Source: Ascaphus truei (lineage: Eukaryota > Chordata > Amphibia > Anura > Ascaphidae). Taken from it: a stretch of 64,000 bases of DNA. The notes under the pieces were generated by a model. That model ran no database searches and was not told the DNA's origin. It saw only the letters and a program-made list of their open reading frames with translations. A program made the position numbers and the translations under genes. Position 1 is the stretch's first letter. Each line of letters opens with the position of its first letter. The stretch spans positions 216,340,761 to 216,404,760 of the forward strand of contig CM071568.1 of NCBI GenBank assembly GCA_036426205.1. The letters run 5' to 3'. This document shows, in pieces, positions 1 through 10,366 of the stretch.

Positions 1-145
1 TATATGTATACCCTGTTCATTATGGTAACTGTATTTGTAACCATGTATTATTTTGTTTTACTCTGTGCCCAGGACATACTTGAAAAACGAGAGGTAACTC
101 TCAATGTATTACTTCCTGGTAAAATATTTTATAAATAATAAATAA
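1..145 (+). repeat. Retroelement 3' tail repeat, copy 1
   Basis: The segment TGCCCAGGACATACTTGAAA ... TATTACTTCCTGGTAAAA, ending in ATAAATAATAAATAATAA, recurs at 58345-58465 in the same orientation. A shared 3' end with an A/T-rich tandem tail is typical of 5'-truncated LINE or SINE copies. The family was not identified. Confidence 0.7.
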
Positions 146-1114
146 TAATTTATATATAAATATCAAAAATGAATAGACTATACCGTTTTGTGGCTCACGA
201 AATGTTTTATTTGTGCGAGCTTCTAGATACACTGATTCTTCTTCCGGCGAGTGTTACAATGAATGAAGCCAAAAAAATTGTTATATCCCCTTCCTCCTGT
301 GCGTATTCGTTTTATGACTTGAGGTTCTTAAATGATCTCTAATGTTTGTTTGATGTAAGAGTGTGTGTGTGTATGTTTGTATTGTAATATAAATTGGTAA
401 AGAGCACACAGTGTATACAGCACTTAACAAAAGGTGTGTGGATGAGAGTGTATTTCATGGTGTGGAAATGTAAGAGGCTGGCGTAACTAAAAGGAATTAC
501 AGTGGAGTATATATATGTTATGTATTAAGGTACCCACAGGTTGCCAATAATAACCAATATAGTTATGCCACGTGCTACGGATAAAGATATTTATACATTA
601 ACACAAAAAGAGAAAAGTATCCCAACGGAGCACACTGGTGTACCAAATTATAACAATTATTAATTCACATACTTTTAAGGACAATACAAAAGAATTAAAA
701 AGTGTCATCACTTTATCAATATATATGTTTTCGCAGTAGATTAGATGAAAACCAGGCTCATAGAGTATTTAATTCAGAGAGAGTTCTCTACAGCAATGTA
801 GGTATATACACATGAAATTTAGCATATTGTGTATAAAAAGTCAATAAGCAAGCAGAAGCATAAAGGCATCATTCAGTTGTTCAAACGTATAGCTACGTGC
901 TCTCCATGTGGAGACGAGGAGTGGTCCTGCCACTGGCTCCCACTCCACTTATTATATTGATGTAATTGTAATTCTATCCCTATATACCAATAGGGAACAC
1001 TAGTTCTTTACACCTTAGCTCGGCAAACACATCACCCCCACTGCTCTCCAATACCACCCCTCACATTCCCCCTGCTCTCACATCACACCCCTCCTCATCT
1101 CACATCACCCCCCA
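146..1114. other. AT-rich intronic DNA, nothing recognised
   Basis: A short (GT)n is at 361-374. No coding signal, splice-supported exon or repeat family could be named. Confidence 0.5.
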
Positions 1115-1626
1115 TGGTATGATGATCTCTCCCCCTCCTCCCCTATTTTCCTCCTCCCTCCCTCCCCTCTCCCCCTTCCTCTCCTCCTTCCCTCCCCTCT
1201 TCTCTCACACCTCCTCTCCTCTCTCACTCCCCCCTCCCCTCTCTCTCACACACACACACACACTCTCTCACACACACACTCACACACAGGCAAGCAAAGT
1301 TTGCAGAAGCAGCAGCCTCTCCAACTCCTCCCCCCCCCCCCATCCCATATCTCACAAGGAAAGTTTGCAGCAGCCGAGGGATCACCCTCTTCTCCTAGCT
1401 CACAACCTAGTTCTCCCTCTCCCATCCCATATGCCTACCTCAGGCGCAGGCGCTCTACAGCAGCAGGACACAGAAGTGCACGGACTGCTTCAGCGCACTC
1501 CTGGGACGGAGGTGGAGGGAGCAGGGGAGCCAGGGGCTGCAGTGAGTGCGGCGCCAGAAGGAACCCCTGGGACTGCTCCACGGAGCCCCAGGGTTTCGCG
1601 GAAGCCTGGTTGAGAATCACTGATAT
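1115..1626. mobile_element. hAT-type element fragment with pyrimidine-rich core
   Basis: The right end reads GGTTGAGAATCACTG, the reverse of the CAGTGATTCTCAACC type of hAT terminus also seen at 15930 and 44548. The core is a CT/CCCTCC-rich stretch plus (CA)n at 1249-1288. The left terminus was not found. The ORFs here are simple-sequence translations. Confidence 0.5.
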
Positions 1627-1720
1627 AGACATATGCTTATCCCATAGATATCCAGTAGAACAATTTACCAGGTATAACGCTGGCAAAGAAGAGACAGCAC
1701 ACCGCACATACCGGCACGCA

Positions 1721-1760
1721 ACTGACGTTTCGGTCCACTGAGAGAGACCTTCTTCCGAGG
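1721..1760 (-). ncRNA. Decayed hammerhead-like motif
   Basis: The minus strand reads CTCGGAAGAAGGTC, a loop, then GGACCGAAACGTC. GGUC can pair with GACC as helix II, followed by the invariant GAAAC. The CUGAUGA box is degraded. Confidence 0.35.
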
Positions 1761-2050
1761 TAATGTATACATACATATCACACACACATACAACATACAT
1801 ATATATATATACATATATACATACTATACACACACACCATACATACTAGCATAAATATATACATATTACTACATACACACACCATGACTTGACAAATTAC
1901 CCAACAGCTACTCGCCGAACCGAAAAAGCTACATCGCACCTAGCCCCACTTAAAAATGTAATAAATTCCTAATAAGAACTAATACAACTTTGTTTTTGGA
2001 CATAAATTTATTTATTGTATTCAATTTCTACTTACTACAATTACTCCTTG

Positions 2051-2095
2051 CTACACTACTGTAGTTACGTGTGTTGTGTGTGTGTGTGTGTTTTG

Positions 2096-2126
<31 letters not shown>

Positions 2127-2200
2127 TGGTGTGTGTTTCGGGGTGTGTGTGTTTGTGTGTGGTGTGTTGGTGTGTGTGTGTGTTGGTGTGAATATCGGAT
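2051..2200. repeat. (GT)n microsatellite
   Basis: Impure GT repeat with GGTGTGTG interruptions. (CA)n also occurs at 1780-1835. Confidence 0.95.
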
Positions 2201-2482
2201 GAACTCACTATCTAGAATATAAAAGCCAGATATGAATTGACTAGTTTCTGAACCCATCTTAACCAGTGTTGGATGCCCCCGCTTCACAATATCTAAAGCA
2301 GCAATCCCGCTGGGTATTTACCTGATCCGCCAATCCCTCAATGTCCAGGTACCTTCATCTCGCAATGTTACAAGTTGGAGGGAGTGTGTCCTCCCTGTCT
2401 TCTATCTGGTTAGGGGACTCCGATGTCTCCCGTGTGAAGCTTGGGTCAGATCTGGAAGAAAGCAGTATAGGTTATTTCGGTG

Positions 2483-4243
2483 TAGTCAAGAAAAAAGGGG
2501 GGGATGGGGGAGCACTGGTGAAAAATCTGATAAATAACATAAAAAGGTTGTAAAAATGCTCTATGTCAATCTCAAGGGTTTGAGGGTGTATAATAAATTT
2601 ACACTCACACGCCTTGTGCTAATGCTGTCGCATAAAGGTATCTTTTGGGCCCATTTTCCTTCTTCCTCTTTTCCCTTCTGCGTCTCCTTCCTGTCTTCTG
2701 GATACTTCGCAGCTTGCGTCTGTAATTTTCTTTCTCCTACTTCTTTGATGTCGTCACACCCCTCGAATAAAATACACACCAAAATGTATGAGCAAACTGT
2801 GATTTTATCCGGAAGATACACAGGATGTAAGCAAGAATATAATAAAACACTCACAACGGGCTGTGTTGCGTGCGCTCTAGGGATGTCCTAGTCTTTAGGT
2901 GCAGTCCGCTTCTTAATGGGAAGTAAACGCTCTAAAACAGAAGTTAAAGGCCACACCTCAGTTTAAAGGCAGAAATAAAATAAAATGTACTACTCACCTA
3001 CGGCCCAAGTGTGAGTGCACACCTGGAATGGTATTTTTAGTTCTCCTTCTAGTCCCAGCTAGGAGAGGTCCACTGGTGCTAAACGTGGGTCCTCACCCCC
3101 CCCCCCCTAATAGGGTCAAAAAGGTCTGAGCCCGATGAATACAAGGCAAAGTCTTTATTGAATGAACAGTACAACACAAAACACACTAACTCAATCCGTG
3201 AGTCCTCTGTGGGAAATTAAAAAACCAGTCTTTGGAAATCGAGCAGGGCTTGTGGTGCTGTTCAGCTGAACTGCCTCCGCGTCCGATGTAGCGCTGCTAC
3301 GTCCGCGTGTCCTGCTCCCGACGGTGGCTTGATATGACCAAAATGTTGGGGTATTTTGAGCAGCTCAAAATACCCCAACATTTTTGGTCCTATCAAGCCA
3401 CCGGCGGGAGCAGGACACCGGACGTGCAGCGCTACTCCGGACGCGGAGGCAGTTCAGCTGCAGCACCACAAGCCCTGCTCGATTTCCCAAAGACTGGCTT
3501 TTTACTTTCCCACGACGTGGACTCACGATTGAGTTCGCTGTGTTCTGTTGTTGTACTGTCCATTCAATAAAACTTTTAGCCTTGTAGTCATCGGGCTCAA
3601 CCTTTTGACACCATAGGGGGGGGGGGGCGGTGCGGACCCACGTTTTAGCACCAGTGACCTCTCCTAGCGTGGGACTAGAAGGATAACCTAAAAGATACCA
3701 TTTCCAAGTGTGCACTCATCACTGGCCTGGTCCCTGTGAGTAGTTTGCATTTTATTTTATTTCTGCCTTTACTGAGGTGTGGCTTTAACCTTCTGGTTTT
3801 AGAGCGTTTACTTCCCATTAAGAAGCGGACTGCCCCATAAAGACTAAGAGCCATCCCCCTAGAGCGCACGCACACACTGCCCGTTGAGTGTGTTTATTAT
3901 TTCTTTCTCTACATCCTGGTATCTCCTATAAAATCACAGTTTGCTCATACATTTTGTGTGTATTTTTATTCCGAGGGTGTGACAACATCAAAGAAGTAGG
4001 AGAAAGAAATTACAGACGCAAGGCGGCGAAAGTATCCGAAGACAGGAAGGATAGCGAAGAAAAGGAAGAGGAAAAGTGAGCCAAAGAGAATACCTTTATG
4101 CCCAGCTTTCGCACAAGCCGTGTGAGTGTTAAAAATTTATTAACTACACACCCTCAAACCTGAATGACTAGAGCATTTTTTACAACCTTTTTAGGTTATT
4201 TATCAGATTTTCACCAGTGCTCCCCCATCCCCCCCTTTTTTTC
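2483..4243. repeat. 1.76-kb spacer-less palindrome (fold-back element)
   Basis: Two arms of about 880 bp meet at 3362, where TTTGAGCAGCTCAAA has a single unpaired centre base. Arm landmarks mirror well: GTCAAGAAAAAAGG at 2487 with CCTTTTTTTCTTGTC near 4232; the poly-C tract at 3099 with the poly-G at 3618; TTTATTGAATGAACAGTACA at 3153 with TGTACTGTCCATTCAATAAA near 3552. The arms differ by scattered substitutions and small indels, so the duplication is not recent. No TSD or transposase was recognised. ORFs in the arms appear as mirrored pairs and are not genes. Confidence 0.9.
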
Positions 4244-4731
4244 TTGTCTCATTTGTTGAAGGATCCTGGGTAGATCCTTTATTGGGGTTTTTTGAGTCAC
4301 AGGTGGAAAAGAAGCAGAGGGACACCTTGCCTACTACCAAGGTTGTTATATCCCCCTTTCACTATACCTACCATCTTCTTAGGTAGCGCCCGGGTTTTTG
4401 TTCTCTATTTCGGTGTAGTATAGGACAGTTAAGATATATAGGTAAATAAGAAGATATCCAGCTGTCAGGATTTGGCTGTCACGCTCCTCCCTTCCCTTCC
4501 TGACCTCTCATTTCTCTCCATCCAGCGAGAGCAGTAGGTCTGTGGCCGATGCTGTGCCCGGTGTGATCCCCCTCCCCTGGTGTTTCTACAGATGACCATT
4601 CCTTCTTATTTGAATGCAAATAATTAACTTTGCAAATAAACTTTCAATGTTTTTAATTTTTGGGAATACCAGTCAAAATAATGTACACGTTTGAAGTGTA
4701 CGTACAAGTTCATATTCTGTGTGCCATAGAA
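4244..4731. other. No recognised feature
   Basis: About 490 bp of mixed-composition intron between the palindrome and the hAT element. Nothing could be supported. Confidence 0.5.
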
Positions 4732-6371
4732 TAGCGTTTCCCAAATGGTGGGTCGCGACCCAGCACCGGGCCAGGGCACCAAAATTGCCGGGTCGCAGCG
4801 AGGCTGGCCGCGCGGTGTCTCCCGTCCCCCCCGCTCAAGTAAAAAAAAAATGGCGTCGATTCCCCCCGCGGTCCCGCGCGCTTGCGCAGGGCAAGCAGGG
4901 CCCGCTCCCTTCCTCCCCCCCGCTCCCAACGTGGGACGGAGGAGGAAGTACCAGCTCCTCTGCGGCCCGCACGTTACATGGGGCAGGGTGGAAGTACAAG
5001 CTCCTACTGCGGCCCGCTTCCCCCTGCGGCCAGCTTCCCGAGCTCACCTCCCGTGGCACCCCCTCCCGAGCCCACCTCCCGTGCCCCCAAGCCCACCTCC
5101 CGTCCCGGGCAGCAGGGGATATCGGGGGCAGCAGGGGAAAGCGTCCGGCGGCAAGGTAAGTCACCCCACCCAGTCACTGCCTCCCACCCAAGTGTCCCTG
5201 GCTAAAGTGTCCCTGGCTCCACTCCCACCCACCCAAGTGTCCCTGGCTCCCCTCCCACCCACCCAAGTGTCCCTGGCTCCCTTCCCACCCACCCACCCAC
5301 CCAAGTGTTCCTGGCCCCCCCTCCCACCCACCCACCCAAGTGTCCCTGCCCCCCCTAAAGTGTCCCTTGCCCCAACCCAATTGTCCCTATCGCCCCACCC
5401 CCCCACCCACCCCCAGTGTCCCTAACCCCCCCTCCCACCCAACCCCTGTCCCATGCCCCCCCCCCCCGCCCTCCCCCAGTCCCTGGCCCCCCTCCCACCA
5501 CCCACAAGTGTCCCTGGCCCCCATCCCCCACCCACCCCCCCAAGTTGTCCCTGGCGCCCCCCTAAGTGTCCTGCCCCCCTCCCACCCACCCAAGTGTCCC
5601 TGGCCCCAAACCCACCCACCTAAGTGTCCCCTGCCCCCCACCACCCACCTCAAGTGTCCCTGGCCCCCCCTCCCACCCCACCCAGTGTCCCGGGCCCCCC
5701 CTCCCCCCAAGTGCCATGGCCCCCCCTCCAGTCACTCCACATCCGTCTTTGCTGTAATTCACTGTTTGTGTCTGGTGTGCGTATAGGGGAGAGCGAGTGT
5801 GTGTGTATCAGTGTCTGTGTGTGTGTGTTCTTATCAGTGTGTGTGGTGTGGTGTGTGTGTCTGTGTGTTGAAATCAGGTCTGTGTGTATCAGTATCAGTG
5901 TAATGTGTGTATCATGCGTTGTGTGTTGAATCAGTGTTGTCAGTGTGTGTGTGTGTAGCAGTGTCTCTTGTGTGTAGCAGTGCTCTGTGTGTGTCAGTGT
6001 CTCTGTGTGTGTGTCAGTGTCTGTGTGTGTGTGTTCAGTGTCTGTGTGGCTCGTGTGTCATGGCTGGTGTGTGTGTGTCAGTGGCTGCGTGTGTGTGTAT
6101 CATGGCCTCGTGTGTTGTTGTGTGTGTGTGTCAGGCTGTGTGCTGTGTCGTTCAGTGGCTGTGTGTGTGTGTTGTAATCTGGCTGTGTGTGTGTGTGATC
6201 ATGCGCTGTGTGTGGTATGTGGTGTGTGTGTGTGTGGTGTACAGTGCTTGTGGTTGCTATACTGCTGGTGTACTAGGCCCTATAGCCGTATAAAGCGGAT
6301 AACATATTTTAGTGGGTCACGAAAGAAGTTAAAAAATAACCGGGTCACGGAAAAAAAGTTTGGGAAACCTG
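4732..6371. mobile_element. Non-autonomous hAT element (1.64 kb) carrying two minisatellites
   Basis: The termini are TAGCGTTTCCCAAA (left) and TTTGGGAAACCTG (right), inverted hAT-like ends. The flanks share CCATAGA (724-730 side and 6373-6379), consistent with an 8-bp TSD with one change. Inside are a GC-rich 400 bp segment, a minisatellite of CCCACCCAAGTGTCCCTGGC units (about 5160-5740) and a degenerate TGTGTGTATCAGTGTCT array (about 5780-6250). GGTCGCGACCC and GGGTCACG near the two ends suggest a subterminal inverted repeat. No transposase. Confidence 0.7.
5160..5740 (+). repeat. Minisatellite CCCACCCAAGTGTCCCTGGC
   Basis: Degenerate tandem units of roughly 20-35 bp. It produces many long ORFs on both strands, all low complexity. 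Confidence 0.9.
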
Positions 6372-6639
6372 ACCATAGATCTTCAGTGTACTTCTTCCTT
6401 TGTAGCTTTGAAGTAAATTGCATCCTGAATCTTTCAATGCACACGTATTTAAGTGAAACTTTTGTCTTTTGCCACAGAATGTAATTGTGTGATGTTGATG
6501 TTATTAAAAATCAAACAACAATTTCATGACAAAACACAAGAGTTTCACTAAGAAGCGCGTGTGGCCGAACACACACACACCCCCGTTTTAAACAATTGTG
6601 CAAACGTCTATATTTATACTAAGTGGGAATTCCTCGTGT

Positions 6640-7010
6640 TTGTGAGTGTGAGTTTGAGTGTGTGTATGTGACCGAGAGAGAGCTAGTGACCGAGAGAGTT
6701 AGTGTGACCGAGTGTGTATGTGACCGAGAGTGTGTGTGTGACCGAGAGTGTGTGTGTGACCGAGAGTGTGTGTGACCGAGAGTGTGTGTGACCGAGTGTG
6801 TGTGACCGAGAGAGAGTGTGACCGAGAGAGAGTGTGTGTGACCGAGAGAAAGACTGTGTGTGTGACCGAGAGTGTGTGTGACCGAGAGTGTGTGTGACCG
6901 CGGTGTTGTGACCGAGAGATCCGTCTGTTGTGTGGAAATAGACGAGATATGTGTGACCGAGAGAGAGATAGTGTGTGTGACCGAGAGAGAGATAGTGTGT
7001 GTGACCGAGA
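6640..7010 (+). repeat. Minisatellite GTGTGTGACCGAGA
   Basis: More than 20 variant units of 14-20 bp. The minus-strand ORF of repeated SHTLS residues is a by-product. Confidence 0.9.
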
Positions 7011-7089
7011 GAGATGTTTGTTAGAGAGATCTGTGACGTGGGTCAAGAGAGAAGAGTGTATAGAAAATGGTTGACAGAGAGACGTGCGA

Positions 7090-7430
7090 TTTACTTGGTT
7101 GGGTGCGTGACTGCACTGGGTGGGTTGCGCGAACGACTGGTGTGTGGGGGTGACTTGGGTGGGTGCTGTGAACTATGGTACGGTGGGTACTATGACGGAC
7201 TGATTGGGGATGCCCAGTTGACGAGGCTGACTGGTGCGTGACTGACTGACTGGTGCGTGCCCCTGACATGATCTTTGGTGCCGTGACTGACTGGGTGCGT
7301 GACTGACTGGGTGCGTGACTGACTGACTGTGTGCGTAACTGACTGACTGGGTGCGACTGACTGACTGGGTGCGTGACTCCCTGACTGACTGGGTGCGTGA
7401 GTGGGTGACTGCTGAGAAGGGAGGGGGCCC
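7090..7430. repeat. Minisatellite TGACTGACTGGGTGCG
   Basis: On the minus strand the unit reads CGCACCCAGTCAGTCA. It shares ACCCAGTCA with the Helitron array at 38770-41350. Confidence 0.85.
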
Positions 7431-7800
7431 ACCTTTGCAGCATAGTTTGGTGTGGTCCAGATGGCTGATCATTGTTGTGGCCTACTTCTGGAGTCCTGCC
7501 TTGCGTCGCCGGATGGGCCAGCGCAAGTGCGCAGCGTCGGGCAAGCCTGGCTCTGGTCGTGTCAGCTCCCATTCTCCATGGCGCGGGACCTTCGAGCCCC
7601 ACGAGCTCCAGCTCCCTGACTGCCCGCTCTGCTCTGAGACTGCCTCCTGTGTCCGCTCTGCTCCACGCATTCCAGCTCCCCGATAGTCCGCTCTGCCCCA
7701 AGGCTGCCTCCTTATCTCCGTGAAGTCGGGACGTCACGTAGTGTGCCGTTGGCATGGCAATGCGGCATCATTTGACGCTGCACCGCCATTTTAAATTCAG
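7431..7800. other. GC-rich segment, likely repeat-derived
   Basis: CpG-rich sequence following the minisatellite. It ends with GGCATCATTTGACGCTGC, a stretch also typical of the hAT family interiors at 37110 and 59170. Not a supported gene. Confidence 0.4.
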
Positions 7801-7910
7801 AGGAGAATGCCGGTAGACAAAGGAGGAAAATGCCAAGACTCTGAACCACGCCACCGCAGCACCTCGCCAGCGGGTAAAATGCAGTTGCCCCAGGCTGAGG
7901 ATGTGACACT

Positions 7911-7944
7911 CCCAGTAGAAGACCTTACCGTCGAAACGCGTAGG
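7911..7944 (+). ncRNA. Hammerhead-like motif (degenerate first box)
   Basis: CCCAGTAGAA, then GAC (7921-7923) pairing with GTC (7930-7932) around CTTACC, then GAAACGCGTAGG. The 3' part is identical to the motif at 25143, while the helix bases are swapped (GTC:GAC there). Confidence 0.4.
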
Positions 7945-8116
7945 AGTGGGAGCGTGGTGGCGGGTGTTCATCCTCAGCTATTGGGACACAGTGCTACTAC
8001 TAACGGTACTTTCACAACGGTGATGTATCTGGATCATTTCTTTCTCCAAAGGACTATAAGATGCTGTTGTAACTTCACAATTTGACTCTGCATCAATTTC
8101 AGCACTGTTACAGGTA

Positions 8117-8770
8117 CAGCTCAACCCCATTATAGCGCAATCCACTATAACGCGGACCCGCTTATAACGCGGTTTAAGCGTGGACACCGAATTAAAAAAA
8201 AAAAGCACACTGCGCACACTAACAGCACACTGCACACATTCACAGCACACTGCACACATTCACAGCACACTGCACACACTCACAGCACACTGCACACACT
8301 CACAGCACACTGCATACGCTCACAGCACACACTCATAGCACACTGCATACACTCACAGCACACTGCATACCCTCACAGCACACTGCACACACTCACAGCA
8401 CACTACACACACACACACTCACAGCACACTGCACACACACACAGTCTCACACAGTCAAATACACACACACATACACAGAGACACACTGTCTCTTTAAGGG
8501 AGCTTGCTCTCGCAAGACGGAAGCAGAAGCAGGAAGCTGAGACAGGGAGAAGAGCTGCCAGATGCCGGGTAAATGCTGCGTGCTGTTGCCGCTGCCACCC
8601 CGGGTCTGGGAACGCTGGGAGAGTTCTCAGCTTTCCCCCTCTTGACGGACGCGGTACCACCACAAAAAAAAACAAAAAAACATTTCGGTGGCCATTTTTT
8701 TTGCGACCCCGTTTATAATGCGGTGGTCGCGGGTGGCCCCCGAGGACCGCGCTATAACGGGGTTAAGCTG
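8117..8770. mobile_element. Tigger/pogo-like MITE, TA target duplication
   Basis: The ends are CAGCTCAACCCCATTATAGC and GCTATAACGGGGTTAAGCTG, inverted and flanked by TA on each side. The subterminal CCGTTATAACGCGG-type repeats are typical of Tigger-derived MITEs. An array of CACACTGCACACACTCACAG units fills 8205-8430. No transposase. Confidence 0.8.
8205..8430 (+). repeat. 20-bp minisatellite CACACTGCACACACTCACAG
   Basis: About ten tandem units inside the Tigger-like MITE. Confidence 0.95.
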
Positions 8771-9224
8771 TATCTCCAATTTTACTCCAGCATGTTACAT
8801 TTCATCTTTGTTCTTACTCATGTCTTTAGCCTCTACACAGTGTTACTGTGGGCCCACCTACCTGTGCTTTGTGCTATCTGTTACCCTTAATTAACAGCAT
8901 GCCATATTACATCATTGGTTGTGCTGTTAGGAACTTCTTATACTATATTGTAAATAGGTAATTTTTCCAGATACACCTGTGTGATTTGATGCATTTTTGC
9001 CTGTGTCCGCAGTGACATTATTGAGGAGTCCCCGCCACCTCTTTTTATATTTCTCCCCTGTTTTTATTCACTTAATAAATTTTGGCATTATTTTCTGTTA
9101 TACCTGTGTGCTCCGCAAGGGATTATAATATAATATATATATCTATATATATATATTATATATAACAAAACAGCACCCAGCACTCCAAGCAACAATGTAA
9201 AGTCAAGGTGCATGCTCCAATGAA

Positions 9225-9500
9225 ATCAATATAGAACCCTGTCTTCCCATAAGAAAAGGCACAAGGCAGCAACACTCAGATATAGCAAAAAGACTTATTA
9301 GCAGTGACAAAACACAGCACACTATAAACCCAACGTTTCGGTCCTGGCAGAGCACTTCCCTGAGGAATGTCCTGCCAGGACCGAAACGTTGGGTTTATAG
9401 TGTGTGCTGTTTTTGTCCCTGCTAATACATGTATTTTTGCTTATCTGAGTGTTGCTGCTTTTGTGCCTTCTCTAATGAGAAGACAGGGGTTTATATATTA
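9225..9500. repeat. Inverted repeat with head-to-head hammerhead-like motifs
   Basis: Arms at about 9229-9351 and 9369-9492 are reverse complements with small differences and almost no spacer (centre near 9360). Each arm carries CCAGGACCGAAACGTTGGGT. The plus-strand copy reads CCTGAGGAATGTCC-TGCCA-GGACCGAAACG, where GTCC pairs with GGAC. Confidence 0.9.
9358..9393 (+). ncRNA. Hammerhead-like motif
   Basis: CUGAGGA-AU-GUCC-UGCCA-GGAC-C-GAAACG. A 4-bp helix II is preserved, with one change in CUGAUGA (U to G). Confidence 0.45.
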
Positions 9501-9534
9501 ATAAATATAATAGATATATATAATTATTATAAAT

Positions 9535-9566
9535 ATCCATACATGTTGGTGTGTATAATATATATA

Positions 9567-9597
<31 letters not shown>
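9535..9597. repeat. (TA)n microsatellite
   Basis: About 20 pure TA units at the end of a mixed ATATCT tract. Shorter (TA)n occurs at 9124-9163 and 9821-9836. Confidence 0.95.
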
Positions 9598-9600
<3 letters not shown>

Positions 9601-9650
9601 CTTCAGTATTCGGTGATACCTTTTTTATTGGACTAACAATTTATGTCATA

Positions 9651-9690
9651 GGACAAGCTTTCGAGAGTTATCCTCTCTTCTTCAGGTCAA
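9651..9690 (-). ncRNA. Hammerhead-like motif, best preserved helix II
   Basis: The minus strand reads ACCUGAAGAA-GAGAG-GAUAA-CUCUC-GAAAGCUUGUCC. A 5-bp helix (GAGAG:CUCUC) sits between the CUGANGA-like box and GAAA, with a GUC triplet a few bases later. The flanking sequence (TTGGACTAAC, AATAAAAAAGG on minus) belongs to a dispersed repeat. Confidence 0.5.
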
Positions 9691-10221
9691 GCAATACTCA
9701 TATACAAAGGAATCTATGGCTAAAACAGTGTGGAGAGAGGAAAAAAACAAACATATTTACTGTAGATAAGGTAGGGTGTTAAGTGTTTGAAGCCAGTAGA
9801 CAGTGTCAAAGAAAGGTGGGGATATATATATATATACTCTAAATGATGAATGCTCAAATGCAGGAGTCGAAAAATCCCCACAAGACATTCAAAATGTGGT
9901 TCCCTGAATGTAATATAGAGCTAAGCTCCGAATATCATGAATTCTAGCAGGCCTGGAAAATTCATTTGTTCAAGTATCTTTTGAAGGTGCATAAAGAGAA
10001 TCTATTATGGATGTTCTTGTATGGGAGTGTCTGTTTCTTTGTAAATATTACAGATTTGGTCCTTGTAGCTACTGTATTCAGCCGATAAAGATGATAGCGG
10101 GAGGCATGGGGACGTGGTTTAACAGTGAATGGGAGCGTGGGGTTTTGTTATGCAGGAAACATGCTTTTTGGGAGTGGACAAAGAACCTATGCACCTTACA
10201 ATGAACATGACAGGAACATAC

Positions 10222-10366
10222 CATCTCTGGACATCCCAACAGACAAACACTTTTTGAAACGACACTGCTGACATCGATTTCGGTTCATCCTCATGATGGA
10301 GCAACTCTCGTTCTTGAGGCACTTTTTGTACTGGATGTTTTGTTGTATGCTTCTCCTAAAAAAACC
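10222..10366 (-). CDS. NR1D2: NR1D2 exon 4 (second zinc finger)
   Basis: 145 nt between a TTTCAG acceptor and a GTATGT donor. It encodes [40 protein letters not shown] and LSVGMSRD, that is the end of the P-box helix, the D-box and the second C4 finger. The last base (G) begins the Ala codon expected in exon 5. The downstream sequence AVRFGRIPKRE expected from the family is not found anywhere in 1-10221. Confidence 0.97.

Noticed and set aside
5161..5786. Several overlapping Pro- or Gly-rich ORFs on both strands
   Set aside because: They are translations of the CCCACCCAAGTGTCCCTGGC minisatellite; all frames are open because the units lack stops.
1..10221. NR1D2 exon 5 and later exons
   Set aside because: Searched all frames on the minus strand for the expected VRFGRIPKRE and ligand-binding motifs; none seen, so they lie beyond the left edge.
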